DNA of 64,000 nt from Bacilli bacterium (GCA_028694645.1 JAQVKM010000002.1:1-64000); one strand, 5' to 3'; shown: positions 20,225 to 30,763, counted from the stretch's first letter. The notes: generated by a model not told the origin, from the sequence alone. Translations and numbers: made by a program.

Positions 20225-21085
20225 AACAAAATACCTAGTTTTATATATGTAATCAATTATTTTACTTATTATTTTACAATCTTGGTACTCAATATTTTGA
20301 AATTCCAACTTATCAGGTAATAAAAGTAAAATAAATAATAATTCTTTTTCTTCTTTTAATAAAGGATAATTTTGTTCATATCTTCTCAGTATTACTTCAA
20401 AATCATAATTTAATCCATGTTTTTTGTATAATTTATACAAATCAAATATCGGCATATCAATTTTAGCTTTATCCCAACTGATTAAGTATTTTTCATCATT
20501 TTTTAAAAAATGATCAATTTGTAAATTGTTGTGCAAAACGACTTGTCTTTGCCTTCTTAAATTTTTTACTAATTCATACCAATTGTTTATTTTATCTTTA
20601 CATAAAGCTATATTATCAAAAACAATGCTTATATTTCTAGCTAATAAATATTCTGAGGGACTCATATATGTTTTTGTTTCAATTAATGTAATTAAATCAT
20701 TATAGTAACTAAATAAATAATTAATATTGTTTGTTATATCTTCATATATTTTTTTATAATCTTCTATATCAACTTCTTTATAATATGTTGTCTTATTATG
20801 AAGTAAAGAAATTAAATCAATCATATCTAATATTTTTTGTTCATTCGGCATATCTATTTGTTCTATATATTCTGTTATTTCATAATTTTCATCTTCATTT
20901 ACTATTTTGGGATAATAATAAAAATTTCTTGATTTAAGATAATCAAAAATTTCTTTATTATCTCTTTTCTTTTTCTTAATAATATATTTAATATTATCAC
21001 TTTCAATTAAAGTTGTTTCACCAATCTTACGATATGATTTAGGTTTTAAATCATATTTTTTTAATATATTATTCAATTCAATCAT
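20180..21085 (-). CDS. CotS/YutH-like spore coat-associated kinase-fold protein
   Basis: Phosphotransferase-like layout (KYIIKKKKRDNKEIFDYLKSRNF..., VVLHNNLQIDHFLKNDEKYLISWDKAKIDMPIFDLYKLYKKH); downstream of and overlapping the SpoVID-like gene. Confidence 0.75.
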   Translation of the reverse strand: MIELNNILKKYDLKPKSYRKIGETTLIESDNIKYIIKKKKRDNKEIFDYLKSRNFYYYPKIVNEDENYEITEYIEQIDMPNEQKILDMIDLISLLHNKTTYYKEVDIEDYKKIYEDITNNINYLFSYYNDLITLIETKTYMSPSEYLLARNISIVFDNIALCKDKINNWYELVKNLRRQRQVVLHNNLQIDHFLKNDEKYLISWDKAKIDMPIFDLYKLYKKHGLNYDFEVILRRYEQNYPLLKEEKELLFILLLLPDKLEFQNIEYQDCKIISKIIDYIYKTRYFVLPYYSDNTNTTPEK

Positions 21086-21707
21086 TACTTGGAATAATTA
21101 TTTTATCTCCTAATTTTATTTCTTTTAAATCATTATATAATTCTAATTGTTCTAAATCAACTTCATATTTTTCAATTATGGATTCTATTGTATCATTTTC
21201 TCTTATTATATAAACACTGTAACTTTTATAAGTATCATTATCACTTAAACTATTAAAAATAGGATTATCAAATAAGTCTTCTTTCTCAATACATCTTGGT
21301 TGAATTATTTCTTGTGACTTTATTTCAGTAATATTATTTTGTATATCAAAATTTTCTCTTGTATCTTCTTGAATTATTATTTCTTTTTCTTCTAATTTAT
21401 CAATTAAAATTTCAATATTTATAATTAATATTTTATCATTTACTATTTCATAATAAAAATCATCAATAGTTATTCTTGCATCTTTAAGTATATATCTTTC
21501 ATCTAAACTAATTTCGAATGGTAATTCATAAAAAAACGGTTCTGTATTAATACTTGTTTGATTAATTTTATATTCTCCACTTATAATAAATTCTCCATAC
21601 ACAGAATTTTCTTTTTTATTTAAATTATGTTCTAAAGAAATACTTGTTATTTCAGCAACATTATCTTTAAAAATAATTTCTTTTTTAAATGGAATATTTT
21701 TTTTCAT
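21078..21707 (-). CDS. SpoVID-like spore coat assembly protein with C-terminal LysM
   Basis: N-terminal IPFKKEIIFKDNVAEITSISLEHNL...GEFIISGEYK; C-terminal LysM (YIIRENDTIESIIEKYEVDLEQLELYNDLKEIKLGDKIIIP). Confidence 0.8.
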   Translation of the reverse strand: MKKNIPFKKEIIFKDNVAEITSISLEHNLNKKENSVYGEFIISGEYKINQTSINTEPFFYELPFEISLDERYILKDARITIDDFYYEIVNDKILIINIEILIDKLEEKEIIIQEDTRENFDIQNNITEIKSQEIIQPRCIEKEDLFDNPIFNSLSDNDTYKSYSVYIIRENDTIESIIEKYEVDLEQLELYNDLKEIKLGDKIIIPSND

Positions 21708-21766
21708 ATAATCATCCTTTCACATTACTAAAATATATGAAAAAAAAAGATAAATATACTTTATCT

Positions 21767-23203
21767 TTAACAACTTACTAATTTTTTTATTTTTTTCAAC
21801 ATTTTTTTATTTTCTTTAACTAAACTATTAAAGTTTTCATCTTTTTCTCCATGAATATTATTATATAATATTGTCAATGTACGATTTAATATTTTTTTAG
21901 ATGAGAATAAAGAAGGATAATTATCTAAAAATAAATTCATTGTATATAAAAAGTTTTCATCAATAAATATTTTCTTTTTTATTTTTTTTATAAATTCTTC
22001 TTCATCACAAATATATGCTTTTATAACTTCATAATCATAATGTATTGAAAATCTCATTTCTTCTTCTGCTAATTCAGTATTTAAATCTTCATATATATAA
22101 TTAATAACATCATCAATAACTAATTCATGAATTTTCTTTTTATATGTGCTTTCTTTTCTATACATATTTACATTATCTAATTTTATTTGTTGCATTTTAG
22201 TTTTAAGTTCATTAGTTTTTATTTTAATAATTTCAGTATTATTTTGTTCACAAATAAAATCAATTAATTCATTTATTTTATGTTTATCACTATTACCAAT
22301 ATACTCATAACTCTTATCAATAAATACATTTAAAAATTCCATAAATTCTTCTGTCACAATATAATTTTTAAACTCTGATTTTTCTAAATCAATGTTACTA
22401 GCTATTATTTTTTTTATAATGGTAATATTAAATATTTGTTTAAAATCAATTATATCAAGTGAATTATCCATACTCTTGATATTTACTTTTTTTATTCTTT
22501 CAATTAATTCTTTATTTTCATTAATAAAATTTAAATACTTATTATCTTCTTTATTTTCTCTTGCCTCTTCACAAAGAGCAATGTTGTATTCAAGAACATT
22601 TATCGTTCTTTTTTTTATTTTGTCATCAAGAAAAATTTTAGGAAAATCATATAAAAATTTTTTTATTGATAATAAATAATATGGATTATTGCTAAACAAA
22701 TCATTTATACTATTAATAAAATTGTTTGAATCTAAAAAATATGATTGCATAACAGTAAAATCAAATCTTAATGATTTTTCAATTGTTTCTTTATATATAA
22801 TTTGATAATTGTTTTTTAAATAAAAATCTAAATCATTAAATTTGTGTGCGAATTCATTATAATATATTTCATAAGAATTATTAATTTTGTTAAGCAAAAA
22901 TCTTCCATATATTCTATAATATATTCCTTTTAAAATGTCATAATCTTCTCTTTCTTTATCTTTCTCTATTAACTTCCCAATATAATTAATTGTTTGGTTA
23001 ATATTATTTACAATATCAGAAGGATATATACTATTTTTAAATATTTTATCTAAATGATTATCAAAATAATTTAAATAATCAATTTGTAATAATATATCTT
23101 TTATTTCATTTAAGTCTTTATTTATATCTTTAGAAAAAAACAAATAATCATTTAATAAATCAAAATAGTATTCATTAATTTCTAATTTTAATTTCTTATT
23201 CAT
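21767..23203 (-). CDS. Hypothetical protein with internal duplication
   Basis: Long ORF abutting lon; two similar segments (see findings). Confidence 0.7.
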   Translation of the reverse strand: MNKKLKLEINEYYFDLLNDYLFFSKDINKDLNEIKDILLQIDYLNYFDNHLDKIFKNSIYPSDIVNNINQTINYIGKLIEKDKEREDYDILKGIYYRIYGRFLLNKINNSYEIYYNEFAHKFNDLDFYLKNNYQIIYKETIEKSLRFDFTVMQSYFLDSNNFINSINDLFSNNPYYLLSIKKFLYDFPKIFLDDKIKKRTINVLEYNIALCEEARENKEDNKYLNFINENKELIERIKKVNIKSMDNSLDIIDFKQIFNITIIKKIIASNIDLEKSEFKNYIVTEEFMEFLNVFIDKSYEYIGNSDKHKINELIDFICEQNNTEIIKIKTNELKTKMQQIKLDNVNMYRKESTYKKKIHELVIDDVINYIYEDLNTELAEEEMRFSIHYDYEVIKAYICDEEEFIKKIKKKIFIDENFLYTMNLFLDNYPSLFSSKKILNRTLTILYNNIHGEKDENFNSLVKENKKMLKKIKKLVSC

Positions 23204-23204
23204 T

Positions 23205-25514
23205 TTAATTCTCCTTTAATATTTTATATATATCTTTATAATTTTTAACTGGAACAAATTCTATGTTATTTTTTATTTCACTAGGAATTTCATCTAAATC
23301 TCTATAATTACCATCTGGAATAATTATTTTTTTTATTCCATTACGATAAGCTCCAATACTTTTTTCTTTTAACCCTCCAATAGCTAGGACATTACCGCGC
23401 AAAGTAATTTCTCCTGTAAAAGCCAAAGTTTTAGGTATTTTTAAATTTGTTAAAGCACTAATTAAACAAGAAGTTAAAGCTACTCCAGCACTTGGTCCAT
23501 CTTTAGGTATAGCTCCTTCTGGAACGTGTATATGTATATCATTTTGCATTAATAATTCATAATTTATTTTGAAATATTTATAATTAGCTTTAATATAATT
23601 TAATGCTATTAAAGCACTTTCTTTCATTATTTCCCCAAGTGAACCTGTTAATACAAGATTTCCATTACCTTTAAAATAATTAACTTCAATTGGTAATACA
23701 TCGCCTCCAAAGGAAGTATATGCAAGACCATTTACTATCCCTATTTCTGATGATAACTTATTTATAAAAGGATATTTTTCTTTACCTAAATATTCAATTA
23801 CCAATTTATTATCGATAATAAATTTGTTTACAAGAATTCTTTTTATAGCCAAAGTTGTAACAATTTTTCTTATTATTTTTGATAACAATCTATCTAATTC
23901 TCTAACCCCGGCTTCTTTCGTATAGCATCTTATTATTTTAAGTATTGTTTCATCTTTTATATCAATTCCTTTAAAATTAACTCCATGCTCTTTACAAATT
24001 TTAGGCAACAAATATTTTTTAGCAATATCTATTTTTTCATACTCTGTATAGCCCGATAACATAACTATTTCCAATCTATCTTTTAAAGCTTCTGGAATAT
24101 CTTCAATATAGTTAGCTGTTGCAATAAACATAACTTTAGATAAATCATATTCTTCTTCAATATAATTATCACTAAAATATTTATTTTGTTCTGGATCCAA
24201 TATTTCTAATAATACACTTGCAGGGTCCCCTTTATAATTTTTTGTCATTTTATCTATTTCATCAATTAAAAAAACGGGATTGCTACTTTTGGCTTTTTTC
24301 AAAGATGATATAATTCTTCCTGGATTTGATCCAAGATAGGTTCTTCTATGTCCTATAAGTTCAGCTTCATCATTAATTCCGCCTACTGATATTTTAACAA
24401 AATTACGATTCATAGCATTAGCTATTGAAAAAGCCAACGAAGTTTTTCCAACTCCAGGAGGTCCTACTAAACAAATAATTGGGCCACGTAAACTATTGGT
24501 CATTTGCTTAACTGCTAAATACTCCACTATTCTTGTTTTTACTTTTTCTAGTCCACTATGTGAAAAATCTAATTTTTCTCTAACATTTATTAAATCATCA
24601 TTATCTAAAGTATATTTATTCCAAGGTAACTCTATCATCCAATCAATGTAGCTTCTAATTATATTAGCTTCTGGGGAGGCTTCAGATAATGTTTCATATC
24701 TATTTACTTCATCATTGATTCTTTTAATTATTTTTTCACTTGCTTTTATTTCTTTAATTTTATTTCTAATTTTATTTATATCTTCATCTTTAATAGATGC
24801 TTCACCTAAATCTTGCTTAATTATTTTTATTTTTTCTCTTAACAAATAATTTTTTTGATTTCTATCTAAATCATTTTTAATTCTAGAATCTAATTCTCTT
24901 TCAATATTAAAACTTTCTTTTTCAATATATATATCTTTAAGTAACATTTCTAATCTTTCAACAGAAGAATTATTACATAAATATTGATTTAATCTATCTA
25001 TTGATAATTGCAAATATGGTGCTATTATATCTGTAATTTGATTTAAATCTGTTATATTTGAAATAAGAGATAAAACACTATTACTTACGTATGGAATAGC
25101 TTTAATATAATCTTCCATTTCTTTAATTAATTTTTTAATATAAACTTGTTCTTTTTCTTCATTAATTACTATTTTATCTTCATTTTCAATAATTGATTCT
25201 AAACTATCACTACTCAAGTATTCAATTACTTTAGCTCTATTTATTCCCGTTAATACTATTCTAATTTTACCATTAGGAAGTTCTATTTTATGAGATATTT
25301 TAGCTACTACGCCATATTTTTGTAATTCATTTATATTTGGATTTTCTTCTAATGTATCTAATTGTGTAACAACCAATATATTATTATTATGGAACATTGA
25401 AGCTATATCAATTATATTTTTACTAACATCATTATCAAACTCTAGTTTAATATCATTATTAGGTAATAAAATGATTCCTCTAAGGATAATCACAGGTAAA
25501 TTTATTTTAACCAT
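23205..25514 (-). CDS. lon: ATP-dependent protease Lon (LonA type)
   Basis: GPPGVGKTSLAFSIA, FLIDEIDKM, PEGAIPKDGPSAGVAL catalytic Ser, KEKSIGAYRNGIKKI. Confidence 0.97.
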   Translation of the reverse strand: MVKINLPVIILRGIILLPNNDIKLEFDNDVSKNIIDIASMFHNNNILVVTQLDTLEENPNINELQKYGVVAKISHKIELPNGKIRIVLTGINRAKVIEYLSSDSLESIIENEDKIVINEEKEQVYIKKLIKEMEDYIKAIPYVSNSVLSLISNITDLNQITDIIAPYLQLSIDRLNQYLCNNSSVERLEMLLKDIYIEKESFNIERELDSRIKNDLDRNQKNYLLREKIKIIKQDLGEASIKDEDINKIRNKIKEIKASEKIIKRINDEVNRYETLSEASPEANIIRSYIDWMIELPWNKYTLDNDDLINVREKLDFSHSGLEKVKTRIVEYLAVKQMTNSLRGPIICLVGPPGVGKTSLAFSIANAMNRNFVKISVGGINDEAELIGHRRTYLGSNPGRIISSLKKAKSSNPVFLIDEIDKMTKNYKGDPASVLLEILDPEQNKYFSDNYIEEEYDLSKVMFIATANYIEDIPEALKDRLEIVMLSGYTEYEKIDIAKKYLLPKICKEHGVNFKGIDIKDETILKIIRCYTKEAGVRELDRLLSKIIRKIVTTLAIKRILVNKFIIDNKLVIEYLGKEKYPFINKLSSEIGIVNGLAYTSFGGDVLPIEVNYFKGNGNLVLTGSLGEIMKESALIALNYIKANYKYFKINYELLMQNDIHIHVPEGAIPKDGPSAGVALTSCLISALTNLKIPKTLAFTGEITLRGNVLAIGGLKEKSIGAYRNGIKKIIIPDGNYRDLDEIPSEIKNNIEFVPVKNYKDIYKILKEN

Positions 25515-25614
25515 TTTATTACACCTCCGCTAATTAACAATTGTTTTCTATTATATTATAAATGAATTAAAAAGTCCAATATTTTTTACTATTTTAATTA
25601 ATTTATTTAACAAA

Positions 25615-25638
25615 AAAATGTTGAAAATTCAACATTTT
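25615..25638 (-). terminator. Terminator-like palindrome
   Basis: aaaatgttga-aaat-tcaacatttt. Confidence 0.55.
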
Positions 25639-25647
25639 AAAATATTA

Positions 25648-26295
25648 CTATTTATATACTTTTTGATTACTAATTTTTTTTCTTTCCTCAAATTTATCTT
25701 CTTCTAAATCAGTTAAATAATATTCAATTCCAAGTTTTTTTATAAAAAGGTAATTACTTGCTCCATACACACAAAAATATGTGTTCAATAATTTTTTAGT
25801 TGTTGTATAGTCTTCTAATTCTTTTTCAGTTAAGAAACTTGAAATACTACTATTGTTTTCATTTGCTTTATTGAGATTTAATTCTAACAAATCAAATATT
25901 CTTCTTCCAACATACCCTATTATTTTATGATTACAATTTTCTCTTATCATTGATGATTTTTTTAAATTAAAACTTGTAATAAATTTCAAATAAAATAATT
26001 TATTATTTTTCATTTTTTCACAATAATCAGATAATTCTTCATCTGATAAGTTTTTTTCCAATTTATGTTCTAAGGCATCTTTCAAAAGTAAATATTGTAA
26101 ATAACCTAAACGATATGACTTTTCATATAGTTTCAATAATTCAGATAAATTAATATAATCTCCAATATTTGTTATTTCTTTAGAATTTATTTTTTCTACT
26201 CTAAATAAATTTATTATGAATTTATTTTGCATTAATTCATCAATAAAATCTATTTTTATTGAACTATCAATATTATTATCTTTTTTCTTTTCCAA
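25648..26295 (-). CDS. Hypothetical protein, paralogue of 26419..26985
   Basis: Shares LYEKSYRLGYLQYLLLKDALE...LSDEELSDYC...YFCVYGASNYLFIKKLGIEYY with its neighbour. Confidence 0.65.
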   Translation of the reverse strand: MEKKKDNNIDSSIKIDFIDELMQNKFIINLFRVEKINSKEITNIGDYINLSELLKLYEKSYRLGYLQYLLLKDALEHKLEKNLSDEELSDYCEKMKNNKLFYLKFITSFNLKKSSMIRENCNHKIIGYVGRRIFDLLELNLNKANENNSSISSFLTEKELEDYTTTKKLLNTYFCVYGASNYLFIKKLGIEYYLTDLEEDKFEERKKISNQKVYK

Positions 26296-26418
26296 GTTTA
26301 TTCCCCCTAAATAGAAGTTATTATAGCAGAGATTTTATTTTTGTCAAAATTAGTAAACAGTGATCTTTCTTTATAACATCAATAAATAAATTTTACAAAA
26401 AAAAAATAAATAAATAAT

Positions 26419-26985
26419 TTATCTTATTTCATTCATACAACATCTTTTACACAGTTGTTTTTCTTCATCTTCTTTACATTTTTCATCAAAGAAACTTTCA
26501 ACACCCATTTTTCTACATTCAATAAATTTACTAGCTCCATCTACACAAGAATATACATTAAATATTTTATCTGGTATTTCCATATTCTTTATTGCTGTTT
26601 CATTTAAATCTTTTATATAACTTGATGCATTTTGTACTTCCAATAATATTAAATTTACATCATTAATATGTTTATATCTAGTTGCAAGGTCATCAATTTC
26701 TTTTGATTTTTTGTCTTTAGCAATATTACTACTAATGAATTCTTTAACTTTAGATAAGGTATTATTTCTTAATGATAAACAATAACAATTGATTTCATCA
26801 TCAGATAATTCACGTCCATTTGCTTTTTCTAAATATTCTTTTAAAATTGTATATTGTAATTTACCTACTAAATAGCTGATTTCATAACAACTTATAACTT
26901 CACCTAGATTAAAATTAGCAGCATTCCAATATTTTAATTGTCCTTTCATAAAATCATCCATAAATTCTATTTTATTTAATTCCAT
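26419..26985 (-). CDS. Hypothetical protein, paralogue of 25648..26295
   Basis: CYEISYLVGKLQYTILKEYLEKANGRELSDDEINCYC...YSCVDGASKFIECRKMGVESFF. Confidence 0.65.
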   Translation of the reverse strand: MELNKIEFMDDFMKGQLKYWNAANFNLGEVISCYEISYLVGKLQYTILKEYLEKANGRELSDDEINCYCLSLRNNTLSKVKEFISSNIAKDKKSKEIDDLATRYKHINDVNLILLEVQNASSYIKDLNETAIKNMEIPDKIFNVYSCVDGASKFIECRKMGVESFFDEKCKEDEEKQLCKRCCMNEIR

Positions 26986-27030
26986 ATTTAGTTCTCCTTA
27001 ATTAAGTTATATTAAACATATATTTTATAA

Positions 27031-27055
27031 AAAAACTAACTATTTCTAGTTAGTT
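27031..27055 (-). terminator. Terminator of tRNA-Ala
   Basis: aactaacta-tttc-tagttagtt with T-run on the minus strand. Confidence 0.65.
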
Positions 27056-27066
27056 AAGTTCAAACT

Positions 27067-27143
27067 TGGTGGAGAATAAGGGACTCGAACCCTTGACCTC
27101 CACGGTGCAAGCGTGGCGCTCTAGCCAACTGAGCTAATTCCCC
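27067..27143 (-). tRNA. tRNA-Ala (TGC anticodon), CCA encoded
   Basis: Reverse complement GGGGAATTAGCTCAGTTGGCTAGAGCGCCACGCTTGCACCGTGGAGGTCAAGGGTTCGAGTCCCTTATTCTCCACCA. Confidence 0.96.
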
Positions 27144-27207
27144 AAGTTGTAACGAACGAATAAATTATATCATATCAAAATTATGGTTGTCAACTACATA
27201 AATAAAA

Positions 27208-27230
27208 AAAATCACAAATTTGTGATTTTA
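27208..27230 (-). terminator. Terminator overlapping the gyrB stop
   Basis: aaaatcacaaatttgtgatttt palindrome. Confidence 0.55.
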
Positions 27231-29135
27231 TATTTTATAACTATCCTCTAAAGAGAATTCAACATTTTCTTCAATCCAATCTTTTCTAGGTTCAACTTTA
27301 TCTCCCATTAAAATACTAACTCTTTTTTCTGCTAAAGCAACATCTGTTATATTAACTTTAATTAAGCTTCGAGTTTTCGGATCCATTGTTGTTTCCCATA
27401 ATTGATCAGCATTCATCTCTCCTAGTCCTTTATATCTAGAGGTTTTTACTTGTTTATTTTTAAATTTTTCTAAAATTTCTTTTCTTTCTTCTTCTTCCCA
27501 AGCATAATAAAATTCTTTACCACCTTCTATTTTATATAATGGAGGTAATGCTATAAATAAATGTCCATGTTCTATTAATGGCTTCATATATCGATAAAAG
27601 AAAGTTAATAATAAAATTTGAATGTGAGCTCCATCATCATCAGCATCGGTCATAATAATTACCTTATCATAATTGATATCTGCAATATCAAAATCGCTAC
27701 CTACTCCTGCACCAATTGCATGAATTATTGTATTTATTTCTTCATTTTTTAAAATTTCTTCCATTCTCGTTTTTTCTGTATTTAATACTTTTCCACGCAA
27801 AGGTAATATTGCTTGAAATTTTCTATCACGACCTGTTTTAGCAGAACCGCCAGCTGAATCACCTTCGACTAAAAACAACTCATTTATTTTAGGGTTTTTA
27901 GACTGAGCCGGAGTTAATTTATCACTCATTGCTCTTTCTTTTTTATTTTTTCCTTTACCATTTCTTGCTTCGTCTCTTGCTTTTCTAGCTATTTCTCTAA
28001 CTTGTTTACTTTTTACCATTTTACTTAAAATGTTAGTAGCTATTTCTTTATTTTCTTCTAAAAAGAATTGTATTTTTTCTGAAACAATACTTTCTACGAC
28101 ATTACGAGCAATTGGAGTCCCTAATTTACCTTTTGTTTGACCCTCAAATTGCAGTAAATTTTCTGGAATTTGTAAACTTATAATTGCAGTAAGACCTTCT
28201 CTTGTATCAGAACCTTCAAAATTTTTATCTTTAGCTTTTAAATATCCATTACTTCTAGCATAATCATTAAATACTCTTGTTAATCCTGTTTTAAATCCAA
28301 CTTCATGTGTTCCACCATCATTTGTTTTAACATTATTTACAAATGAAATAATATTTTCAGAATATCCATCTATATATTGAAATGCAATTTCAACATTAAT
28401 ACCTTCTTTATTACCATCAAAATGAACTGTTTTATGTAAAACCGTTTTATCATCATTAATGTAATTAACAAAGGCTTCCAATCCATTTTCATAATGAAAA
28501 AATTCTTTTTTATTATCTGCTACATCTTCTACTTCTATTGTCAAACCTTTAAGTAAAAATGCACATTCTTGCATTCTTTCACATATTGTCGTAAAAGAAA
28601 AATGAATTGATGAAAAAATCTCATCATCTGGTTTAAATGTTACTTTCGTTCCTGTTTTAGCTGTTTTTTCAAGTTTTTTTAATGGAACAGCAACCTTACC
28701 ACCATTTTCAAATCGAATATAATATTCATATCCTTCTTTTTTGATGTTTACTTCCATCCATTTTGATAAAGCATTAACTACAGATGCTCCTACGCCATGT
28801 AAACCGCCAGATACTTTATACCCGCCTTCTTCAAATTTACCACCTGCATGCAAAATGGTATAAATAACTTCTGGAGTACTTTTACCACTAGCATGTATTC
28901 CAACAGGAACACCTCTACCTTCATCTTCAATAGTTATACTATCATCAGCATTTATTGTTACTTTTATTTTTTTACCAAAACCATTTATTACTTCGTCAAT
29001 ACCATTATCAACTATTTCCCATACTAAATGGTGAAGTCCTCTTTTATCTGTTGATCCAATATACATACCTGGACGTTTTCTTACAGCTTCTAGTCCCTCT
29101 AATATTTTTATTGAACTCTCATCATATTTTGCCAT
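27228..29135 (-). CDS. gyrB: DNA gyrase subunit B
   Basis: EAVRKRPGMYIGSTDKRGLHHLVWEIVDN, GGLHGVGASVVNALS, LVEGDSAGGSAK, MTDADDDGAHI. Start set at MAKYDESS (ORF track begins at 29180). Confidence 0.94.
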   Translation of the reverse strand: MAKYDESSIKILEGLEAVRKRPGMYIGSTDKRGLHHLVWEIVDNGIDEVINGFGKKIKVTINADDSITIEDEGRGVPVGIHASGKSTPEVIYTILHAGGKFEEGGYKVSGGLHGVGASVVNALSKWMEVNIKKEGYEYYIRFENGGKVAVPLKKLEKTAKTGTKVTFKPDDEIFSSIHFSFTTICERMQECAFLLKGLTIEVEDVADNKKEFFHYENGLEAFVNYINDDKTVLHKTVHFDGNKEGINVEIAFQYIDGYSENIISFVNNVKTNDGGTHEVGFKTGLTRVFNDYARSNGYLKAKDKNFEGSDTREGLTAIISLQIPENLLQFEGQTKGKLGTPIARNVVESIVSEKIQFFLEENKEIATNILSKMVKSKQVREIARKARDEARNGKGKNKKERAMSDKLTPAQSKNPKINELFLVEGDSAGGSAKTGRDRKFQAILPLRGKVLNTEKTRMEEILKNEEINTIIHAIGAGVGSDFDIADINYDKVIIMTDADDDGAHIQILLLTFFYRYMKPLIEHGHLFIALPPLYKIEGGKEFYYAWEEEERKEILEKFKNKQVKTSRYKGLGEMNADQLWETTMDPKTRSLIKVNITDVALAEKRVSILMGDKVEPRKDWIEENVEFSLEDSYKI

Positions 29136-29195
29136 GTTATCACCAAATAGTATTATACCAAAAAAATGTAAAAATATCAAAAATATTTCTTTTTA

Positions 29196-29897
29196 TTAAT
29201 TCGTTTCTGTTTTATTTTTTATAAATTCTCTAAATAATTTAGTTAACGCTCTTTTTTCTATACGCGAAACATAACTTCTAGAAATTCCAAGAGAAGAAGC
29301 AATTTCTTTTTGTGTTATCTCTTTATTATTATTTAATCCATATCTTTTAACAATTATTTCTTTTTCTCTTTTATTTAATATATCAAAATACTTTTTTAAA
29401 TGTAAAATATTATTTTTATTATGTATGTCCATAGCATAATCCGGCTTTGGAGTTTTAAGGATATCTAAAAAAGTTATTTCGTTACCATCTTTATCAAATC
29501 CAATTTGTTCATTAAGACTTATATTTTTACTGTATTTTTTTGAATTTCTAAAGTACATTAATATTTCATTTTCTATACATCTTGCTGCATAAGTAGTCAG
29601 TTTTGTTCCATGTTTATATGAATAGCTGTCAACTCCTTTAATAAGTCCTATTGTTCCAATACTTATTAAATCATCTATATCTTCTTTGTTATGTTCATAC
29701 TTTTTTACTATGTGTGCCACTAATCTCAAATTATGTTCAATCAACTTATTTCTTGCTTCTTTATCACCTAATTGCGCCTTTTTTAAAATAATTTCTTCTT
29801 CTATCTTACTTAGTGGTTCTGGAAACACATTATTAGAATAAGCAGCTGTAAAAATATAAAAATCTTCAAACAAATACTTAAATATTTTTTTAAACAT
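29196..29897 (-). CDS. sigK: Sporulation sigma factor SigK, uninterrupted, with pro-sequence-like N-terminus
   Basis: NNVFPEPLSKIEEE...ARNKLIEHNLRLVAHIVKKYE...DLISIGTIGLIKGVDSY...EIASSLGISRSYVSRIEKRALTKL. Confidence 0.9.
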   Translation of the reverse strand: MFKKIFKYLFEDFYIFTAAYSNNVFPEPLSKIEEEIILKKAQLGDKEARNKLIEHNLRLVAHIVKKYEHNKEDIDDLISIGTIGLIKGVDSYSYKHGTKLTTYAARCIENEILMYFRNSKKYSKNISLNEQIGFDKDGNEITFLDILKTPKPDYAMDIHNKNNILHLKKYFDILNKREKEIIVKRYGLNNNKEITQKEIASSLGISRSYVSRIEKRALTKLFREFIKNKTETN

Positions 29898-29986
29898 ATA
29901 TCACACTCCTAATAAAGAATATGTTTTATATTAATATTTTTATTTTGTCCTAAAAAAAAAAGAATTAAAATTTTAATTCAAAGTAA

Positions 29987-30763
29987 TTATTTAATCAATT
30001 TATATCCTAATTCCAAAACTTTTACAAATTGCTTTGGAATTTTTTCTTGTGCTTGCTTTATCAAAATATCATCAACCCCATATAATGCTTCTGCCATTCC
30101 ACCAACAATACAAGCATTAGTATCAGTATCTCCACCAAAAGATAAAATTTTTCTAATACTTTCTTCATAACTATTTGAAGTAAAAACAGAATATAAACAG
30201 TTATTAATAGTTTCAGTACAAGTTGTATTAAATTTTAAAAATAAAGATGGTTTTATATCTAAATTAAGTTTTGCTATTATTTCATCTTTACTATAACCAT
30301 TTCTTTTTAAAAATATTACTTGAGTTATTATAGTAGAACAATTTATGGCTTCTTTGCTATTATGTGAGGTGATTGTTGCTAATTTTGTATTATTTAATAA
30401 TTCTTGTTCATCATCAAATAAATAACCAATAGGTGCTATTCTCATCATTGCTCCATTGCCTATACTATTGCCGCTTTTTTCATTTTTTAACCATTTAATA
30501 AATTCAGGAGAAAAAGATGTATTAAAATAAGGTTTAAAATTGGGTTTATAGTCAATATATTTATTACCATATTCACGTAAATATTTTTCATAATTTTTAT
30601 CATTAATAATTGCATCCATAATAGCTATAGTCAAAATTGTATCATCACTAAAAAAACTACTTGAAGTTATTAATTCTTTGATATTTTTTAATCTTTTAAT
30701 TTTTTTTATTTGTTCATATTCATAGATTGAACCAATTATATCCCCAATTATAGACCCCCACAT
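29987..30763 (-). CDS. ADP-ribosylglycohydrolase family protein
   Basis: GSIIGDIIGSIYE, FSDDTILTIA, GGDTDTNACIVGGMAEALYG. Confidence 0.93.
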   Translation of the reverse strand: MWGSIIGDIIGSIYEYEQIKKIKRLKNIKELITSSSFFSDDTILTIAIMDAIINDKNYEKYLREYGNKYIDYKPNFKPYFNTSFSPEFIKWLKNEKSGNSIGNGAMMRIAPIGYLFDDEQELLNNTKLATITSHNSKEAINCSTIITQVIFLKRNGYSKDEIIAKLNLDIKPSLFLKFNTTCTETINNCLYSVFTSNSYEESIRKILSFGGDTDTNACIVGGMAEALYGVDDILIKQAQEKIPKQFVKVLELGYKLIK

